A stretch of DNA of 64,000 nt from Piscinibacter sp047602365 (GTDB lineage: Bacteria; Pseudomonadota; Gammaproteobacteria; Burkholderiales; Burkholderiaceae_C), in contig JASGHM010000001.1 in NCBI GenBank assembly GCA_047602365.1, forward strand, positions 310,001-374,000, read 5' to 3'. Below are positions 9,155 through 17,619 of the stretch, piece after piece. Both the position numbers and the translations under genes were made by a program. The notes beneath the pieces are model-generated. The model did no database searches. It was not told the DNA's origin and worked only from the letters and a program-made list of their open reading frames with translations. How positions within the stretch are numbered: the stretch's first letter is position 1; every line of letters starts with the position of its first letter.

Positions 9155-9182
9155 AAAAAAAACCCCGGGCCGAAGCCCGGGG
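9155..9182 (-). terminator. Rho-independent terminator of the serine protease gene
   Basis: Read on the minus strand, an 8-base stem CCCCGGGC / GCCCGGGG closes a UUCG tetraloop and is followed by eight T residues (the A-run 9155-9162 on the plus strand). It lies 44 bases after the stop of the protease gene. This is a textbook intrinsic terminator. Confidence 0.9.
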
Positions 9183-9225
9183 CAGAGGTCGACAGCGCCT
9201 CGCGGCGCTGGGAGGTCGATCGGTA

Positions 9226-12200
9226 TCAGGGCGCGTCGACGCGCACGATGGTCGGGCTGGGCATGCCGGCCGCACCGCCATAGACCACCGAGCCGAGGTA
9301 CTTCGTGCCCGCAGCCAGGCCGCTGAAGCTCAGGCCGATGGTGCCGGTGCTGCCCAGCGTGGCGCTGGCCGGCGCGCTCACCGCCATGTTGCCGGCATCT
9401 GCGCTGCCGAGCAGCCAGCTGTGCAGCCTGAACGGGCTGCTGCCCACCACGCCCCAGCCCTGCACGACGACGGTGTAGGTGCCCGCCGCCGGGCTCAGCA
9501 GGTTGGCCTCCTCGGCCGAGGTGCCGCTGCCGCTGCTGGCCACCATCGTGCCGGCGCTGTTGAACACGCACAGGTCGATGTCGGCGCCGGCCGAGACGTC
9601 GGCGTCGAACAGCGAGAAGCGCGCGTAGCTGATGCCGGGCGGCACGACGACCGGGACCTGCACCGCGTTCGGCGAGCTGAGCGAACAGCTGCTGTCCGTC
9701 GGGTCGTCGGCGACGGTCCCCGACGTGATCGCGGCCGGAACCAGCCCGCGCGGTGTCGCGGTGAACGGGCCGGTGTAGCCGAAGGTCACCGGGTACGAGG
9801 CCGCCGAGCCGTCGGCCGACGACACCGAGGCCGGCGCCGCCAGCGCCACCGGTGCGGCGACGATCGGGCTGCGCACCGTGAAGCCGCCACCCGCCCAGTA
9901 CAGCTGGCCGCCGGTGTAGGCGTTCAGCGCGGCCGTGGTCCGCGCGAAGCTGACCGTGTACGACTTGGTCTCGCCGGGGGCGAAGGTCAGCGTCGAGGGC
10001 GTCACGCTGGTGGTGAAGCCGGCCATCCCCGTCACCGAGGCGGTCACCGTCAACGCGCCGCCGCTGACGTTGGTCAGGCTGCGCGTCACCGTCTGCGTGC
10101 CGGCCAGTGCACCGATCGCGATCGACGCCTGGTTCAGGTCGCTCGGGTTGATCGGCGTGAACGCCGAGCAGAAGCTGCCGGGCTGGACACCGCAGATGAA
10201 GTTCAGCCAGTCGTTGTAGCCCGAGTCGTAGACCAGGCCGGGGTTCAAGGCCTTGGCCGGGCTCACGTGGCCGGCGCCCTGGCGGAAGATCAGCACCGGG
10301 TTGCTGTTCGGCGCCGGCGTTCCACCGTCGAGCACGTCGTAGCCCGTGGTCATCAGCGCCGATTTGATGGCCATCGGCGACCAGCGCGGGTACTTCTCCT
10401 TGAACAGCGCGGCCAGGCCGGCCACATGCGGGCTGGACATCGAGGTGCCGCTGTAGAGGTCGAACAGGCGACCGGCATTCCCCGGAGGCGCGACGCCGGC
10501 GAGCACGTCCTGCCCCGGCGCGATCAGGTCGGGCTTGAGCACCGAGCCGCTGGCGCGCAGCGGCCCGCGCGACGAGAAGCTGGCCGTGAACGGCGCCGGC
10601 GCGGTGGTGATCACCGTGGCCTGCGCGATGCTCGCCGTCGAACCCGCCGAGGCCGCATAGGCCTTGATCGCCGCACCCTCGGCCGGCTGCACGTGCACCG
10701 TCGGCACGAAGTGGAAGTCGGCGTTGATCGAGTTGGTCGTCGCGTTGTACATCACCATGCCGATGCCGCCGGCCTGCTTCACCGCCAGGCTCTTGTTGAC
10801 CCGGGCGGTGACGCCGCGTTCGCAGACGACGATCTTGCCGGCCACCTTGGCCGGGTCGAGCACCGCCGCGCCATCCTCGGCGCCGTAGCACAGCAGCAGC
10901 TGCGTCGGGTCGGCCCCGGCGACGCCGGCGTCGGCCGCGTTGATGATCGGCGCCGACGGCACCGCGGTGGCCACCGATGCACCGGTGTAGGTCGTGCCGC
11001 TGCCCAGCGTCACCGAACCGACGCCGTCGCGGTTGTGCGTGCCCGCCGCCACCGTGGTCAGCCAGGGGCCCGGGTGGGCGACGGTCGCGGTGGTCGGGCC
11101 GGCATTGCCTGCCGACGCGGCGACGAAGATGCCGGCATCGGCGGCGAACAGGAAGGCGATCTCGACCGGGTCGCGGAAGTTCGTCTGGCTGCCGCTGATC
11201 GAGAAGTTGATGACGTCGACACCGTCGGCCACCGCCTGGTCGATCGCGGCGACGCTGTCGGAGTTGAAGCACGAGCCGCCGGCGCCGGTCTCCCAGCAGA
11301 CCTTGTACGCGGCGATGCGCGCACGCGGCGCGATGCCGCTGATCTTGCCGAACACGGCGGCCTCGCCGGTCGCCGTCACGTTGGCGTTGCCGCCGGCCGT
11401 GCTGGCGGTGTGCGTGCCGTGGCCGCCGTAGTCGCGCGGCGAGTTGAACTCCCACGGCAGCTGCGCGTCGATGCCGGCGTTGCCGCCCCAGCCTTCGTTG
11501 TAGTAGCGCGCGCCGATCAGCTTCTGGTTGCAGTGCGAGGCGTTGAACTCCTCGCCCGGCGTGCACTTGCCGTTCCAGCCCGGCAGCTGCTGGTAGCCCA
11601 GCTTGCCGTCCTTGGTGCCGTTGCCGTTGACGTCGGTGCGGTCGCTGAAGCTCGTATGCTCCGGCCAGACACCGCCGTCGACGATGCCGATGACCACACC
11701 CTCGCCCTTGATGCCGAGCTTGGTCCACACGCCGTCCGGCCCGGACAGGCCGAGGAACGCGGGCGTGGTGGCGGTGTCGAGCTGGCGCGCCTCGTCGCGC
11801 GTCACCGAGATCACGCCGGGCAGGGTCGCCAGCTTGGCGAGCTGGGCATCGTCGAGCTCGGCGGCGAAACCGTTGAACACGTTGGCGTAGCTGTAGGTCT
11901 TGCGGGCCACGCCCGCGGCGGCCACCACCGCGTCCTGGCGCGACATCAGGTAGCCGGTGTAGGCGGTGACGTCGGGGCTGGTCACGTCGAGCTTCTTGCC
12001 TGCGGCCGGCTTGGTCGCCTTGTAGCCGGTGATGCTGCCGTCGTAGCCGGCCACCGGCAGTTCGGCCAGCTGCACGATGTATATGCCCTTGGTGGCGCGG
12101 CCGCTCTCCTTGTCGGATTGCGCGGCCACCGCCTGACGGGCCGGCGCGACGGCCTTGGCCGCCAGCGCCGCCTTCGCGCTGTCGGCAGACCCTCCTCCGC

Positions 12201-12279
12201 CGCACGCCACCAGCAACGCCGATCCGAGCACTGCCAGCGGCAGTGCCCAGCGCGGCGTATTCTTCGTGTTCGTTCTCAC
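9226..12279 (-). CDS. Subtilisin-family (S8) serine protease lipoprotein
   Basis: Secreted, probably lipid-anchored protease of 1,017 aa. The GTG start at 12279 is chosen because AAAGGAG lies 6 bases before it and it yields a lipoprotein signal (MRTNTKNTPRW...LLVAC, lipobox LVAC). Domains in order: an I9-type propeptide (GIYIVQLAELPV), then the S8 catalytic domain with Asp in GIVDGGVWP, His in GGHGTHTAS and Ser in SGTSMSSPHVAG. A PA domain is inserted between His and Ser (ending KQAGGIGMVMYN). Fn3-like beta domains and a C-terminal PPC-like domain (DADVSAGADIDLCVFNSAG) follow. The layout resembles plant and bacterial cucumisin-type subtilases. It is monocistronic, with its own terminator downstream. 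Confidence 0.93.
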   Translation of the reverse strand: MRTNTKNTPRWALPLAVLGSALLVACGGGGSADSAKAALAAKAVAPARQAVAAQSDKESGRATKGIYIVQLAELPVAGYDGSITGYKATKPAAGKKLDVTSPDVTAYTGYLMSRQDAVVAAAGVARKTYSYANVFNGFAAELDDAQLAKLATLPGVISVTRDEARQLDTATTPAFLGLSGPDGVWTKLGIKGEGVVIGIVDGGVWPEHTSFSDRTDVNGNGTKDGKLGYQQLPGWNGKCTPGEEFNASHCNQKLIGARYYNEGWGGNAGIDAQLPWEFNSPRDYGGHGTHTASTAGGNANVTATGEAAVFGKISGIAPRARIAAYKVCWETGAGGSCFNSDSVAAIDQAVADGVDVINFSISGSQTNFRDPVEIAFLFAADAGIFVAASAGNAGPTTATVAHPGPWLTTVAAGTHNRDGVGSVTLGSGTTYTGASVATAVPSAPIINAADAGVAGADPTQLLLCYGAEDGAAVLDPAKVAGKIVVCERGVTARVNKSLAVKQAGGIGMVMYNATTNSINADFHFVPTVHVQPAEGAAIKAYAASAGSTASIAQATVITTAPAPFTASFSSRGPLRASGSVLKPDLIAPGQDVLAGVAPPGNAGRLFDLYSGTSMSSPHVAGLAALFKEKYPRWSPMAIKSALMTTGYDVLDGGTPAPNSNPVLIFRQGAGHVSPAKALNPGLVYDSGYNDWLNFICGVQPGSFCSAFTPINPSDLNQASIAIGALAGTQTVTRSLTNVSGGALTVTASVTGMAGFTTSVTPSTLTFAPGETKSYTVSFARTTAALNAYTGGQLYWAGGGFTVRSPIVAAPVALAAPASVSSADGSAASYPVTFGYTGPFTATPRGLVPAAITSGTVADDPTDSSCSLSSPNAVQVPVVVPPGISYARFSLFDADVSAGADIDLCVFNSAGTMVASSGSGTSAEEANLLSPAAGTYTVVVQGWGVVGSSPFRLHSWLLGSADAGNMAVSAPASATLGSTGTIGLSFSGLAAGTKYLGSVVYGGAAGMPSPTIVRVDAP

Positions 12280-12485
12280 CAGGTTCTCCTTTGCGGATCC
12301 GCGCGCCGATCGGGCCGCCGCGGTGTTGTGATGTCCTCCCCCCTCTTCCGCTGTTTCGGAAGTGAGGAATGCACATTTCTTCACAACAAGGGTCGCGGCG
12401 TCAATGCGGGCGAGTGCCCGGAGGCCGGCTCCGTGCCCCCGCATTCGTGGGGGTGGCTGCTGGTCCGCTCGGCTAAGCTGCGCCG

Positions 12486-14321
12486 ATGCTTCGATCGACT
12501 TTCGCCCGGGCCGCCGTCGCCCTGGCCGCCGCGTTGCTGCTTGCCCTTGGCGTCTTCGTCGTCAACCTGGTCTGGTTCCGGCCTTTCAGCCTGGACCTGT
12601 TCCACGAGCGTGTCTTCATCGAGTTCGCGCTGGACAGCCCGGAGACGCTGTCGGCGATCGGCATCGCCGAGTCGTTCGGCTGGCGGCGCCACAACGCCCA
12701 CCTCGACGACCTGTCGATCGCCAAGGGCGATCGCGACTTCGCGCGGCTGCGCCGCAACCTGGCCAACCTGCGCGCCTACGACCCGGACCAGCTGACGGAA
12801 TCGCAGCGGCTGTCCAACCGCGTGCTCGACTGGTTCCTGCAGAACCAGCTCGACGGCGAGCGCTTCCGCTTCCACGACTACCCGGTCGATCAGCTGTGGG
12901 GCGTGCAGAACGAGACGCCCAGCTTTCTGATCAACGTGCACGCCATCGCCGACCGGCGCGGCGCCGAGGACTACCTGAAGCGGCTGTCGGAGATCGGCCG
13001 CAAGTACGACCAGGTGATCGAAGGCCTGCAGCGCCGCCAGCAACTGGGCGTGCTGCCGCCGCGCTTCGTGATCGACCACGTGCTGGCCAGCATGCGCGAG
13101 TTCGCCGGCCAGGAAGCGACGGCCAACCCGCTGTACCGCCACCTCGCCGACAAGCTCGCCACGCTGCCGGGGCTGAGCGACGAGGATCGGGGCACGCTGC
13201 TGGCGCAATGCGCGCAGGTGCTCGATGCTGTCGTGCGGCCGGCTTATGGCCGGCTGATCGCCTTCTTCGAGGAGCAGCTGCCGCAGGCCACCGGCGACGA
13301 CGGCGTGTGGAAGCTGCCCGATGGCGACGCCTACTACGCCTGGCGGCTGCGCAGCGAGACGACCACCGAGCTGACGCCGCAGCAGGTGCACCAGATCGGC
13401 CTGACCGAGGTGGCGCGCCTCGAGGCCGAGATGGCCACCATCCTCGCCGCGCAGTCCGAGCTGCGCGAGGGCGAGACCCCGGGCCAGGCGCTGGCGCGGC
13501 TGGCGCGCGACCCGCGCTTCCTCTACCCCGACGACAACACCGGCCGCGAGGCCGCGCTGGCCGACTACACGGCGATGATCCGCGAGCAGCTGCAGCGCTC
13601 GAAGGCGTTGTTCGGCCGACTGCCCGACGCGGCCATCGAAGTGCGCCGCGTGCCCGAGTTCAAGGAGAAGACCGCGCCCGGTGCGTACTACAACCCGCCG
13701 GCGCTGGACGGATCGCGGCCCGGCATCTTCTTCGCCAACCTGCGCGACATGGCCGAGACGCCGAAGTTCAGCATGCGCACCCTGGCCGTCCACGAAGGCG
13801 TGCCCGGCCACCACTTCCAGATCGCGCTGGCGCAGGGCATGAGCGGCGTGCCGACCTTCCGCAAGGTGCTGCCCTTCACCGCCTACCAGGAGGGCTGGGC
13901 GCTGTATGCCGAGTGGCTCGGCCGCGAGATGGGGCTGTACGAGCGTGACCCCTACGGCGACCTCGGACGCCTGCAGGCCGAGATGTTCCGCGCCGTGCGC
14001 CTGGTGGTCGACACCGGCATCCACCAGCAACGCTGGCCGCGCGAGCGTGCGGTGCGCTACATGGTCGACAAGACCGGCATGCCCGAGGCCAGCGTGGTGT
14101 CGGAGATCGAGCGCTACGTGGTCGAACCGGGCCAGGCCTGCGCCTACAAGATCGGCATGCTGCGCCTGCAGGCGGCACGCGAACGCGCGAAGGCGGCGCT
14201 CGGCGCGCGCTTCGACGCGCAGGCGCTGCGCGACTTCCACGACCTGCTGCTCGGCGGCGGCGCGATGCCGCTGCAGGTGCTCGACGAGCAGGTCGACGCC
14301 TGGATCGCCGCGCGACGTTGA
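12486..14321 (+). CDS. DUF885 family membrane-anchored putative metallopeptidase
   Basis: 611-aa member of the DUF885 family. An N-terminal signal anchor (residues about 8-28, ARAAVALAAALLLALGVFVV) puts the body outside the cytoplasm. The metal-site motif is HEGVPGHHFQIA (about residues 436-447), the HExxGH-like signature of this family. It is followed by the conserved FTAYQEGWALYAEWLGRE, which supplies a downstream Glu. The fold is that of zinc carboxypeptidase-like M32/M3 enzymes, so a peptidase role is likely, but no substrate is known. It stands between the protease, which diverges from it, and a ligase, whose stop codon directly abuts this one on the other strand. Confidence 0.88.
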   Translation: MLRSTFARAAVALAAALLLALGVFVVNLVWFRPFSLDLFHERVFIEFALDSPETLSAIGIAESFGWRRHNAHLDDLSIAKGDRDFARLRRNLANLRAYDPDQLTESQRLSNRVLDWFLQNQLDGERFRFHDYPVDQLWGVQNETPSFLINVHAIADRRGAEDYLKRLSEIGRKYDQVIEGLQRRQQLGVLPPRFVIDHVLASMREFAGQEATANPLYRHLADKLATLPGLSDEDRGTLLAQCAQVLDAVVRPAYGRLIAFFEEQLPQATGDDGVWKLPDGDAYYAWRLRSETTTELTPQQVHQIGLTEVARLEAEMATILAAQSELREGETPGQALARLARDPRFLYPDDNTGREAALADYTAMIREQLQRSKALFGRLPDAAIEVRRVPEFKEKTAPGAYYNPPALDGSRPGIFFANLRDMAETPKFSMRTLAVHEGVPGHHFQIALAQGMSGVPTFRKVLPFTAYQEGWALYAEWLGREMGLYERDPYGDLGRLQAEMFRAVRLVVDTGIHQQRWPRERAVRYMVDKTGMPEASVVSEIERYVVEPGQACAYKIGMLRLQAARERAKAALGARFDAQALRDFHDLLLGGGAMPLQVLDEQVDAWIAARR

Positions 14322-15854
14322 TCAGCCTGCGGCCAGCCGCTCGCGCAGCGCGGTCTTCAGCACCTTGCCGTAGTTGTTCTTCGGCAGCGAATCGACGATC
14401 AGGTAGCGCTTGGGCCGCTTGAAACGCGCCATCTGCGCGAGGCAGTGCGCGTCGAGCGACTCGGGCGTCGGCGTCGCGCCCGGCTGCGCGACGACGAAGG
14501 CCACCACCACCTCTCCCCATTCGGCGTCCGCCGCACCGACCACCGCCGCCTCGGCGACCCCCGGCGCGGTCAGCAGCACCTCCTCGACCTCGCGCGGGTA
14601 GATGTTCGAGCCGCCGCTGATGATCAGGTCCTTGCTGCGGTCCTTCAGCGTCAGGAAGCCGTCGGCATCGAGGCAGCCGACGTCGCCGGTGAACAGCCAG
14701 CCGTCGCGGATCGCCAGCGCCGTCGCTTCGGGGTTGCGCCAGTAGCCGGCCATCACGCTGTCGCCCTTGACCAGCACCTCGCCGATCTCGCCCACCGGCA
14801 GCTCGCGGCCCTGCGCGTCGGCGATGCGCACGCGCACCGGCGTCTGCGCCACGCCGACCGAGCCGAGCCGCTCGAGGTGGCGCGGGTGCGTGCTGTCGGC
14901 GAGGTGGCGGCGCGCCAGCGCGGTGGCCACCATCGGCGTCTCGCCCTGGCCGTAGATCTGCACGAAGCGCGGCCCCATCACCGCCAGCGCACGCTGGATG
15001 TCGGCCACATACATCGGCGCGCCGCCGTAGACGATGGTCTTGAAGGCACGCGCCGCATCGTCGGGCCCGAGGCCCTGCTGCTGTGCATGGTCGACCAGGC
15101 GCTTGACGATGGTCGGCGCGGCGAAGGTCGACAGCGGGCCGAGCGCCTCGCCGAGCGCGAACAGCTCGGCCGGATCGACGCCGCCGGAAGCCGGCACCAC
15201 ATGGCGCGCGCCGGCCATCAGGTGCGGAATCGCGTACAGGCCGGCGCCGTGCGACATCGGCGCGGCATAGACGATCGCATCGTCCACCGACACCGCATCG
15301 ACGTCGGCGAAGTAGGCCAGGCCCATGGTCATCAGGTTGCGCTGCGTGATCATCACGCCCTTGGGCCGGCCGGTGGTGCCCGAGGTGTAGAACAGCCAGG
15401 CCGTGTCGTCGGGGCCGCGCTCGGCCACCGGCACCGCCAGCGCATCGTCCGCCGGCGCGAGCAGCGTGTCGGCCTCGGCCGACGCGATATCGACCTGGCG
15501 CTGCACGCCGGCCAGCGGCGCAGGCGCGAGCTCGTGCGTCACGAAGGCCCAGCGTGCCTGCGAGTCGGCGATGATCCACTCGACCTCGCGCGGGTGCAGC
15601 TTGGCGTTGACCGGCACGACCACCAGCCCGGCCCACCACGCGCCCCACAGCAGCTCCAGGTAACGCGGGTGGTTGTGCATGAACAGCACGATGCGGTCGC
15701 CTTCGTCCAGCCCGGCCTGGCGCAGGCGCTGCGCCAGGCCGGAGCTGCGGGCCGCCCACTGGCCGAAGCTGGCGTGCACCGTCGTGCCATGAAACAGTGC
15801 CGGGCTGCCGGGAGCCAGTCCGAGCTGGCGGACGAGTAGGTGGGCGAGGCTCAT
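14322..15854 (-). CDS. AMP-forming acyl-CoA synthetase
   Basis: Adenylate-forming ligase of 510 aa that activates a carboxylic acid to its CoA thioester. The motifs are the P-loop FYTSGTTGRPKG, the GQGETP substrate segment (A5-like, usually YGxTE), the hinge region GDVGCLDADGFLTLKDR and the C-terminal catalytic Lys in LPKNNYGKVLKTAL. The start is set at 15854 (MSLAHLLVRQLGL). An in-frame ATG 14 codons upstream is possible but gives an unconserved tail. Chain length or acid type cannot be told: GQGE in place of the usual YGMTE points to a divergent subgroup. It is monocistronic and overlaps no neighbour. Confidence 0.9.
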   Translation of the reverse strand: MSLAHLLVRQLGLAPGSPALFHGTTVHASFGQWAARSSGLAQRLRQAGLDEGDRIVLFMHNHPRYLELLWGAWWAGLVVVPVNAKLHPREVEWIIADSQARWAFVTHELAPAPLAGVQRQVDIASAEADTLLAPADDALAVPVAERGPDDTAWLFYTSGTTGRPKGVMITQRNLMTMGLAYFADVDAVSVDDAIVYAAPMSHGAGLYAIPHLMAGARHVVPASGGVDPAELFALGEALGPLSTFAAPTIVKRLVDHAQQQGLGPDDAARAFKTIVYGGAPMYVADIQRALAVMGPRFVQIYGQGETPMVATALARRHLADSTHPRHLERLGSVGVAQTPVRVRIADAQGRELPVGEIGEVLVKGDSVMAGYWRNPEATALAIRDGWLFTGDVGCLDADGFLTLKDRSKDLIISGGSNIYPREVEEVLLTAPGVAEAAVVGAADAEWGEVVVAFVVAQPGATPTPESLDAHCLAQMARFKRPKRYLIVDSLPKNNYGKVLKTALRERLAAG

Positions 15855-15996
15855 GGATGGAGTGGAGGGCTGATCCAGCGACACAGTTTGACGCACTCGC
15901 GATCACGAGCACATCAGACACCATCACCTTTGCGCACCATCTCGACGCGCGCCCGGTGGAACAGCACGGACGAAATGAAACATCCGGCGAATCGCC

Positions 15997-16024
15997 TCAA
16001 GTTGCTTCCGCTCGACTCCGACAC
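15997..16024 (+). promoter_or_regulatory. Possible sigma-28 (FliA) promoter of the chemoreceptor gene
   Basis: TCAAGTTG at 15997-16004 and TCCGACAC at 16017-16024, 12 bases apart, resemble the flagellar sigma-28 pattern (TAAAGTTT, 11 bases, GCCGATAA). They lie 34 bases before an MCP gene, a common FliA target. The match is imperfect. Confidence 0.35.
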
Positions 16025-16057
16025 TGAGTCCATCGACCCGTCTTCCGGAACGCCGCC

Positions 16058-17602
16058 ATGAAGCTCTCCCTCAAGCTGCCGCTGGCCTTCGCGCTGGCCA
16101 TGCTCACCGTGTTCGGCGCGGCGCTGTACGGCATCTACAGCCTGAACCGCTCGCTCGACAGTTATGCGACGGAGGTGCACGCCAGCCACACGGAGCGAGC
16201 CGCGGCCGACGACCTGGCGATCCACTTCAAGATCCAGGTGCAGGAGTGGAAGAACGTGCTGCTGCGCGGCAAGGACCCCAAGGCCCTGGACAAGCACTGG
16301 GAGGCCTTCGTGGCCAGCGAGCGCGACGTCGCCGGCCGAGCCTCGAAGCTGTCGGCGGCGCTGCCGGCCGGCGACTCGAAGGCGCTGCTGCAGAAGTTCA
16401 GCGAGGCGCACCAGGCCATGGGCGGCAACTACCGCAAGGGCCTGGAGACCTTCAAGACCGCCGGCCTCGACCCCGTGGCCGGCGATGCCGCGGTGCGCGG
16501 CATGGACCGCGAGCCGACCCGCCTGCTGACGGAAGCATCCGAAAAGATCGCTGCCGACGCGGCGGCACTGTCGGAACACGCGGCGGCGTCGGCCCGGCGT
16601 GCCACCATGGTCAGCCTGGCGCTGATGCTGGTGGTCTGCACGGCTGCGACGCTGGCAGGCGTGCTGTTCTCGCGCCGCATCACCCGGCCGATCGGACACG
16701 CCGTCGCGGCCGCACGGGCCGTGGCAGCCGGAGAGCTGGACCATCCGATCACGGTGACAGGCCGCGACGAGACCGCGCAGTTGCTGATCGCGATGAGCGA
16801 GATGCAGACCAGCCTGCGCCAGGTGGTGGGCAGCGTTCGACTGAGCGCCGACAGCGTCGCCAGCGCGAGCACGCAGATCGCCCAGGGCAACAACGATCTC
16901 AGCCAGCGCACCGAGGAGCAGGCCAGCGCGCTGCAGCAGACCGCGTCGTCGATGGAGCAGCTCGGCTCCACCGTGCGGCACAACGCCGACAGCGCCCGCC
17001 AGGCCAACGACCTGGCGCGCGACGCGTCCTCGGTCGCCGTTCGCGGCGGCGACGTTGTCACGCAGGTCGTCGACACGATGAGGGGAATCGATGCCAGCTC
17101 GAAACGGATCGCCGACATCATCGGGGTCATCGACGGCATCGCCTTCCAGACCAACATCCTGGCGCTGAACGCCGCAGTCGAAGCCGCACGGGCCGGCGAG
17201 CAGGGCCGCGGCTTCGCGGTGGTGGCCTCGGAAGTCCGCAGTCTGGCCAGCCGCAGCGCCGAAGCTGCGCGTGAGATCAAGACGCTGATCGCCGACAGCG
17301 TGGAGCGTGTGGGCCGCGGGAGCGCGCTGGTCGACCAGGCCGGCAGCACCATGGGCGAGGTGGTCGACGCGATCACCCGCGTCACCCAGATCATGGCCGA
17401 GATCAGCTCGGCCACCAGCGAACAGAGTGCCGGCATGGACCAGGTCGGTCAGGCCGTCAACCTGATGGACCAGGCGACCCAGCAGAATGCCGCCCTCGTC
17501 GAGGAGAGTGCCGCTGCGGCCGAGAGCCTGCGCATGCAGGCGCAGAAGCTGGCACAGGCCGTGGCCGTGTTCCGGCTCGGCCGCGAAACGGCGGCTGCCT
17601 GA
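16058..17602 (+). CDS. Methyl-accepting chemotaxis protein (two TM, Tar-like)
   Basis: Inner-membrane chemoreceptor of 514 aa. TM1 is at about residues 7-29. A periplasmic four-helix-bundle-type ligand domain (30-188) follows, with TM2 at about 189-211. A HAMP domain begins SRRITRPIGHAVAAARAVAAGELDH (split here only in meaning). The cytoplasmic hairpin tip contains IDGIAFQTNILALNAAVEAA and GRGFAVVASEVRSLA, where CheA and CheW bind. No C-terminal NWETF tether for CheR is present. The ligand is unknown. It is a single gene, converging on the histidine kinase downstream and possibly driven by sigma-28. Confidence 0.93.
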   Translation: MKLSLKLPLAFALAMLTVFGAALYGIYSLNRSLDSYATEVHASHTERAAADDLAIHFKIQVQEWKNVLLRGKDPKALDKHWEAFVASERDVAGRASKLSAALPAGDSKALLQKFSEAHQAMGGNYRKGLETFKTAGLDPVAGDAAVRGMDREPTRLLTEASEKIAADAAALSEHAAASARRATMVSLALMLVVCTAATLAGVLFSRRITRPIGHAVAAARAVAAGELDHPITVTGRDETAQLLIAMSEMQTSLRQVVGSVRLSADSVASASTQIAQGNNDLSQRTEEQASALQQTASSMEQLGSTVRHNADSARQANDLARDASSVAVRGGDVVTQVVDTMRGIDASSKRIADIIGVIDGIAFQTNILALNAAVEAARAGEQGRGFAVVASEVRSLASRSAEAAREIKTLIADSVERVGRGSALVDQAGSTMGEVVDAITRVTQIMAEISSATSEQSAGMDQVGQAVNLMDQATQQNAALVEESAAAAESLRMQAQKLAQAVAVFRLGRETAAA

Positions 17603-17619
17603 GCACCCGCCGGCGCCGC

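Noticed and set aside
8795..12376. A 1,193-codon open frame antisense to the protease gene and beyond
   Set aside because: It is Gly/Arg/Ala-rich with no motif and shadows a gene with clear catalytic residues; long empty frames are common at this G+C.
9421..12795. A 1,124-codon plus-strand frame opposite the protease
   Set aside because: The composition is Arg/His/Gly-rich with no domain, and it runs through the terminator-protease-promoter region.
15854..15896. Earlier start for the acyl-CoA ligase (MRQTVSLDQPS)
   Set aside because: The first 14 residues are not conserved in such ligases and the later ATG gives a normal length.
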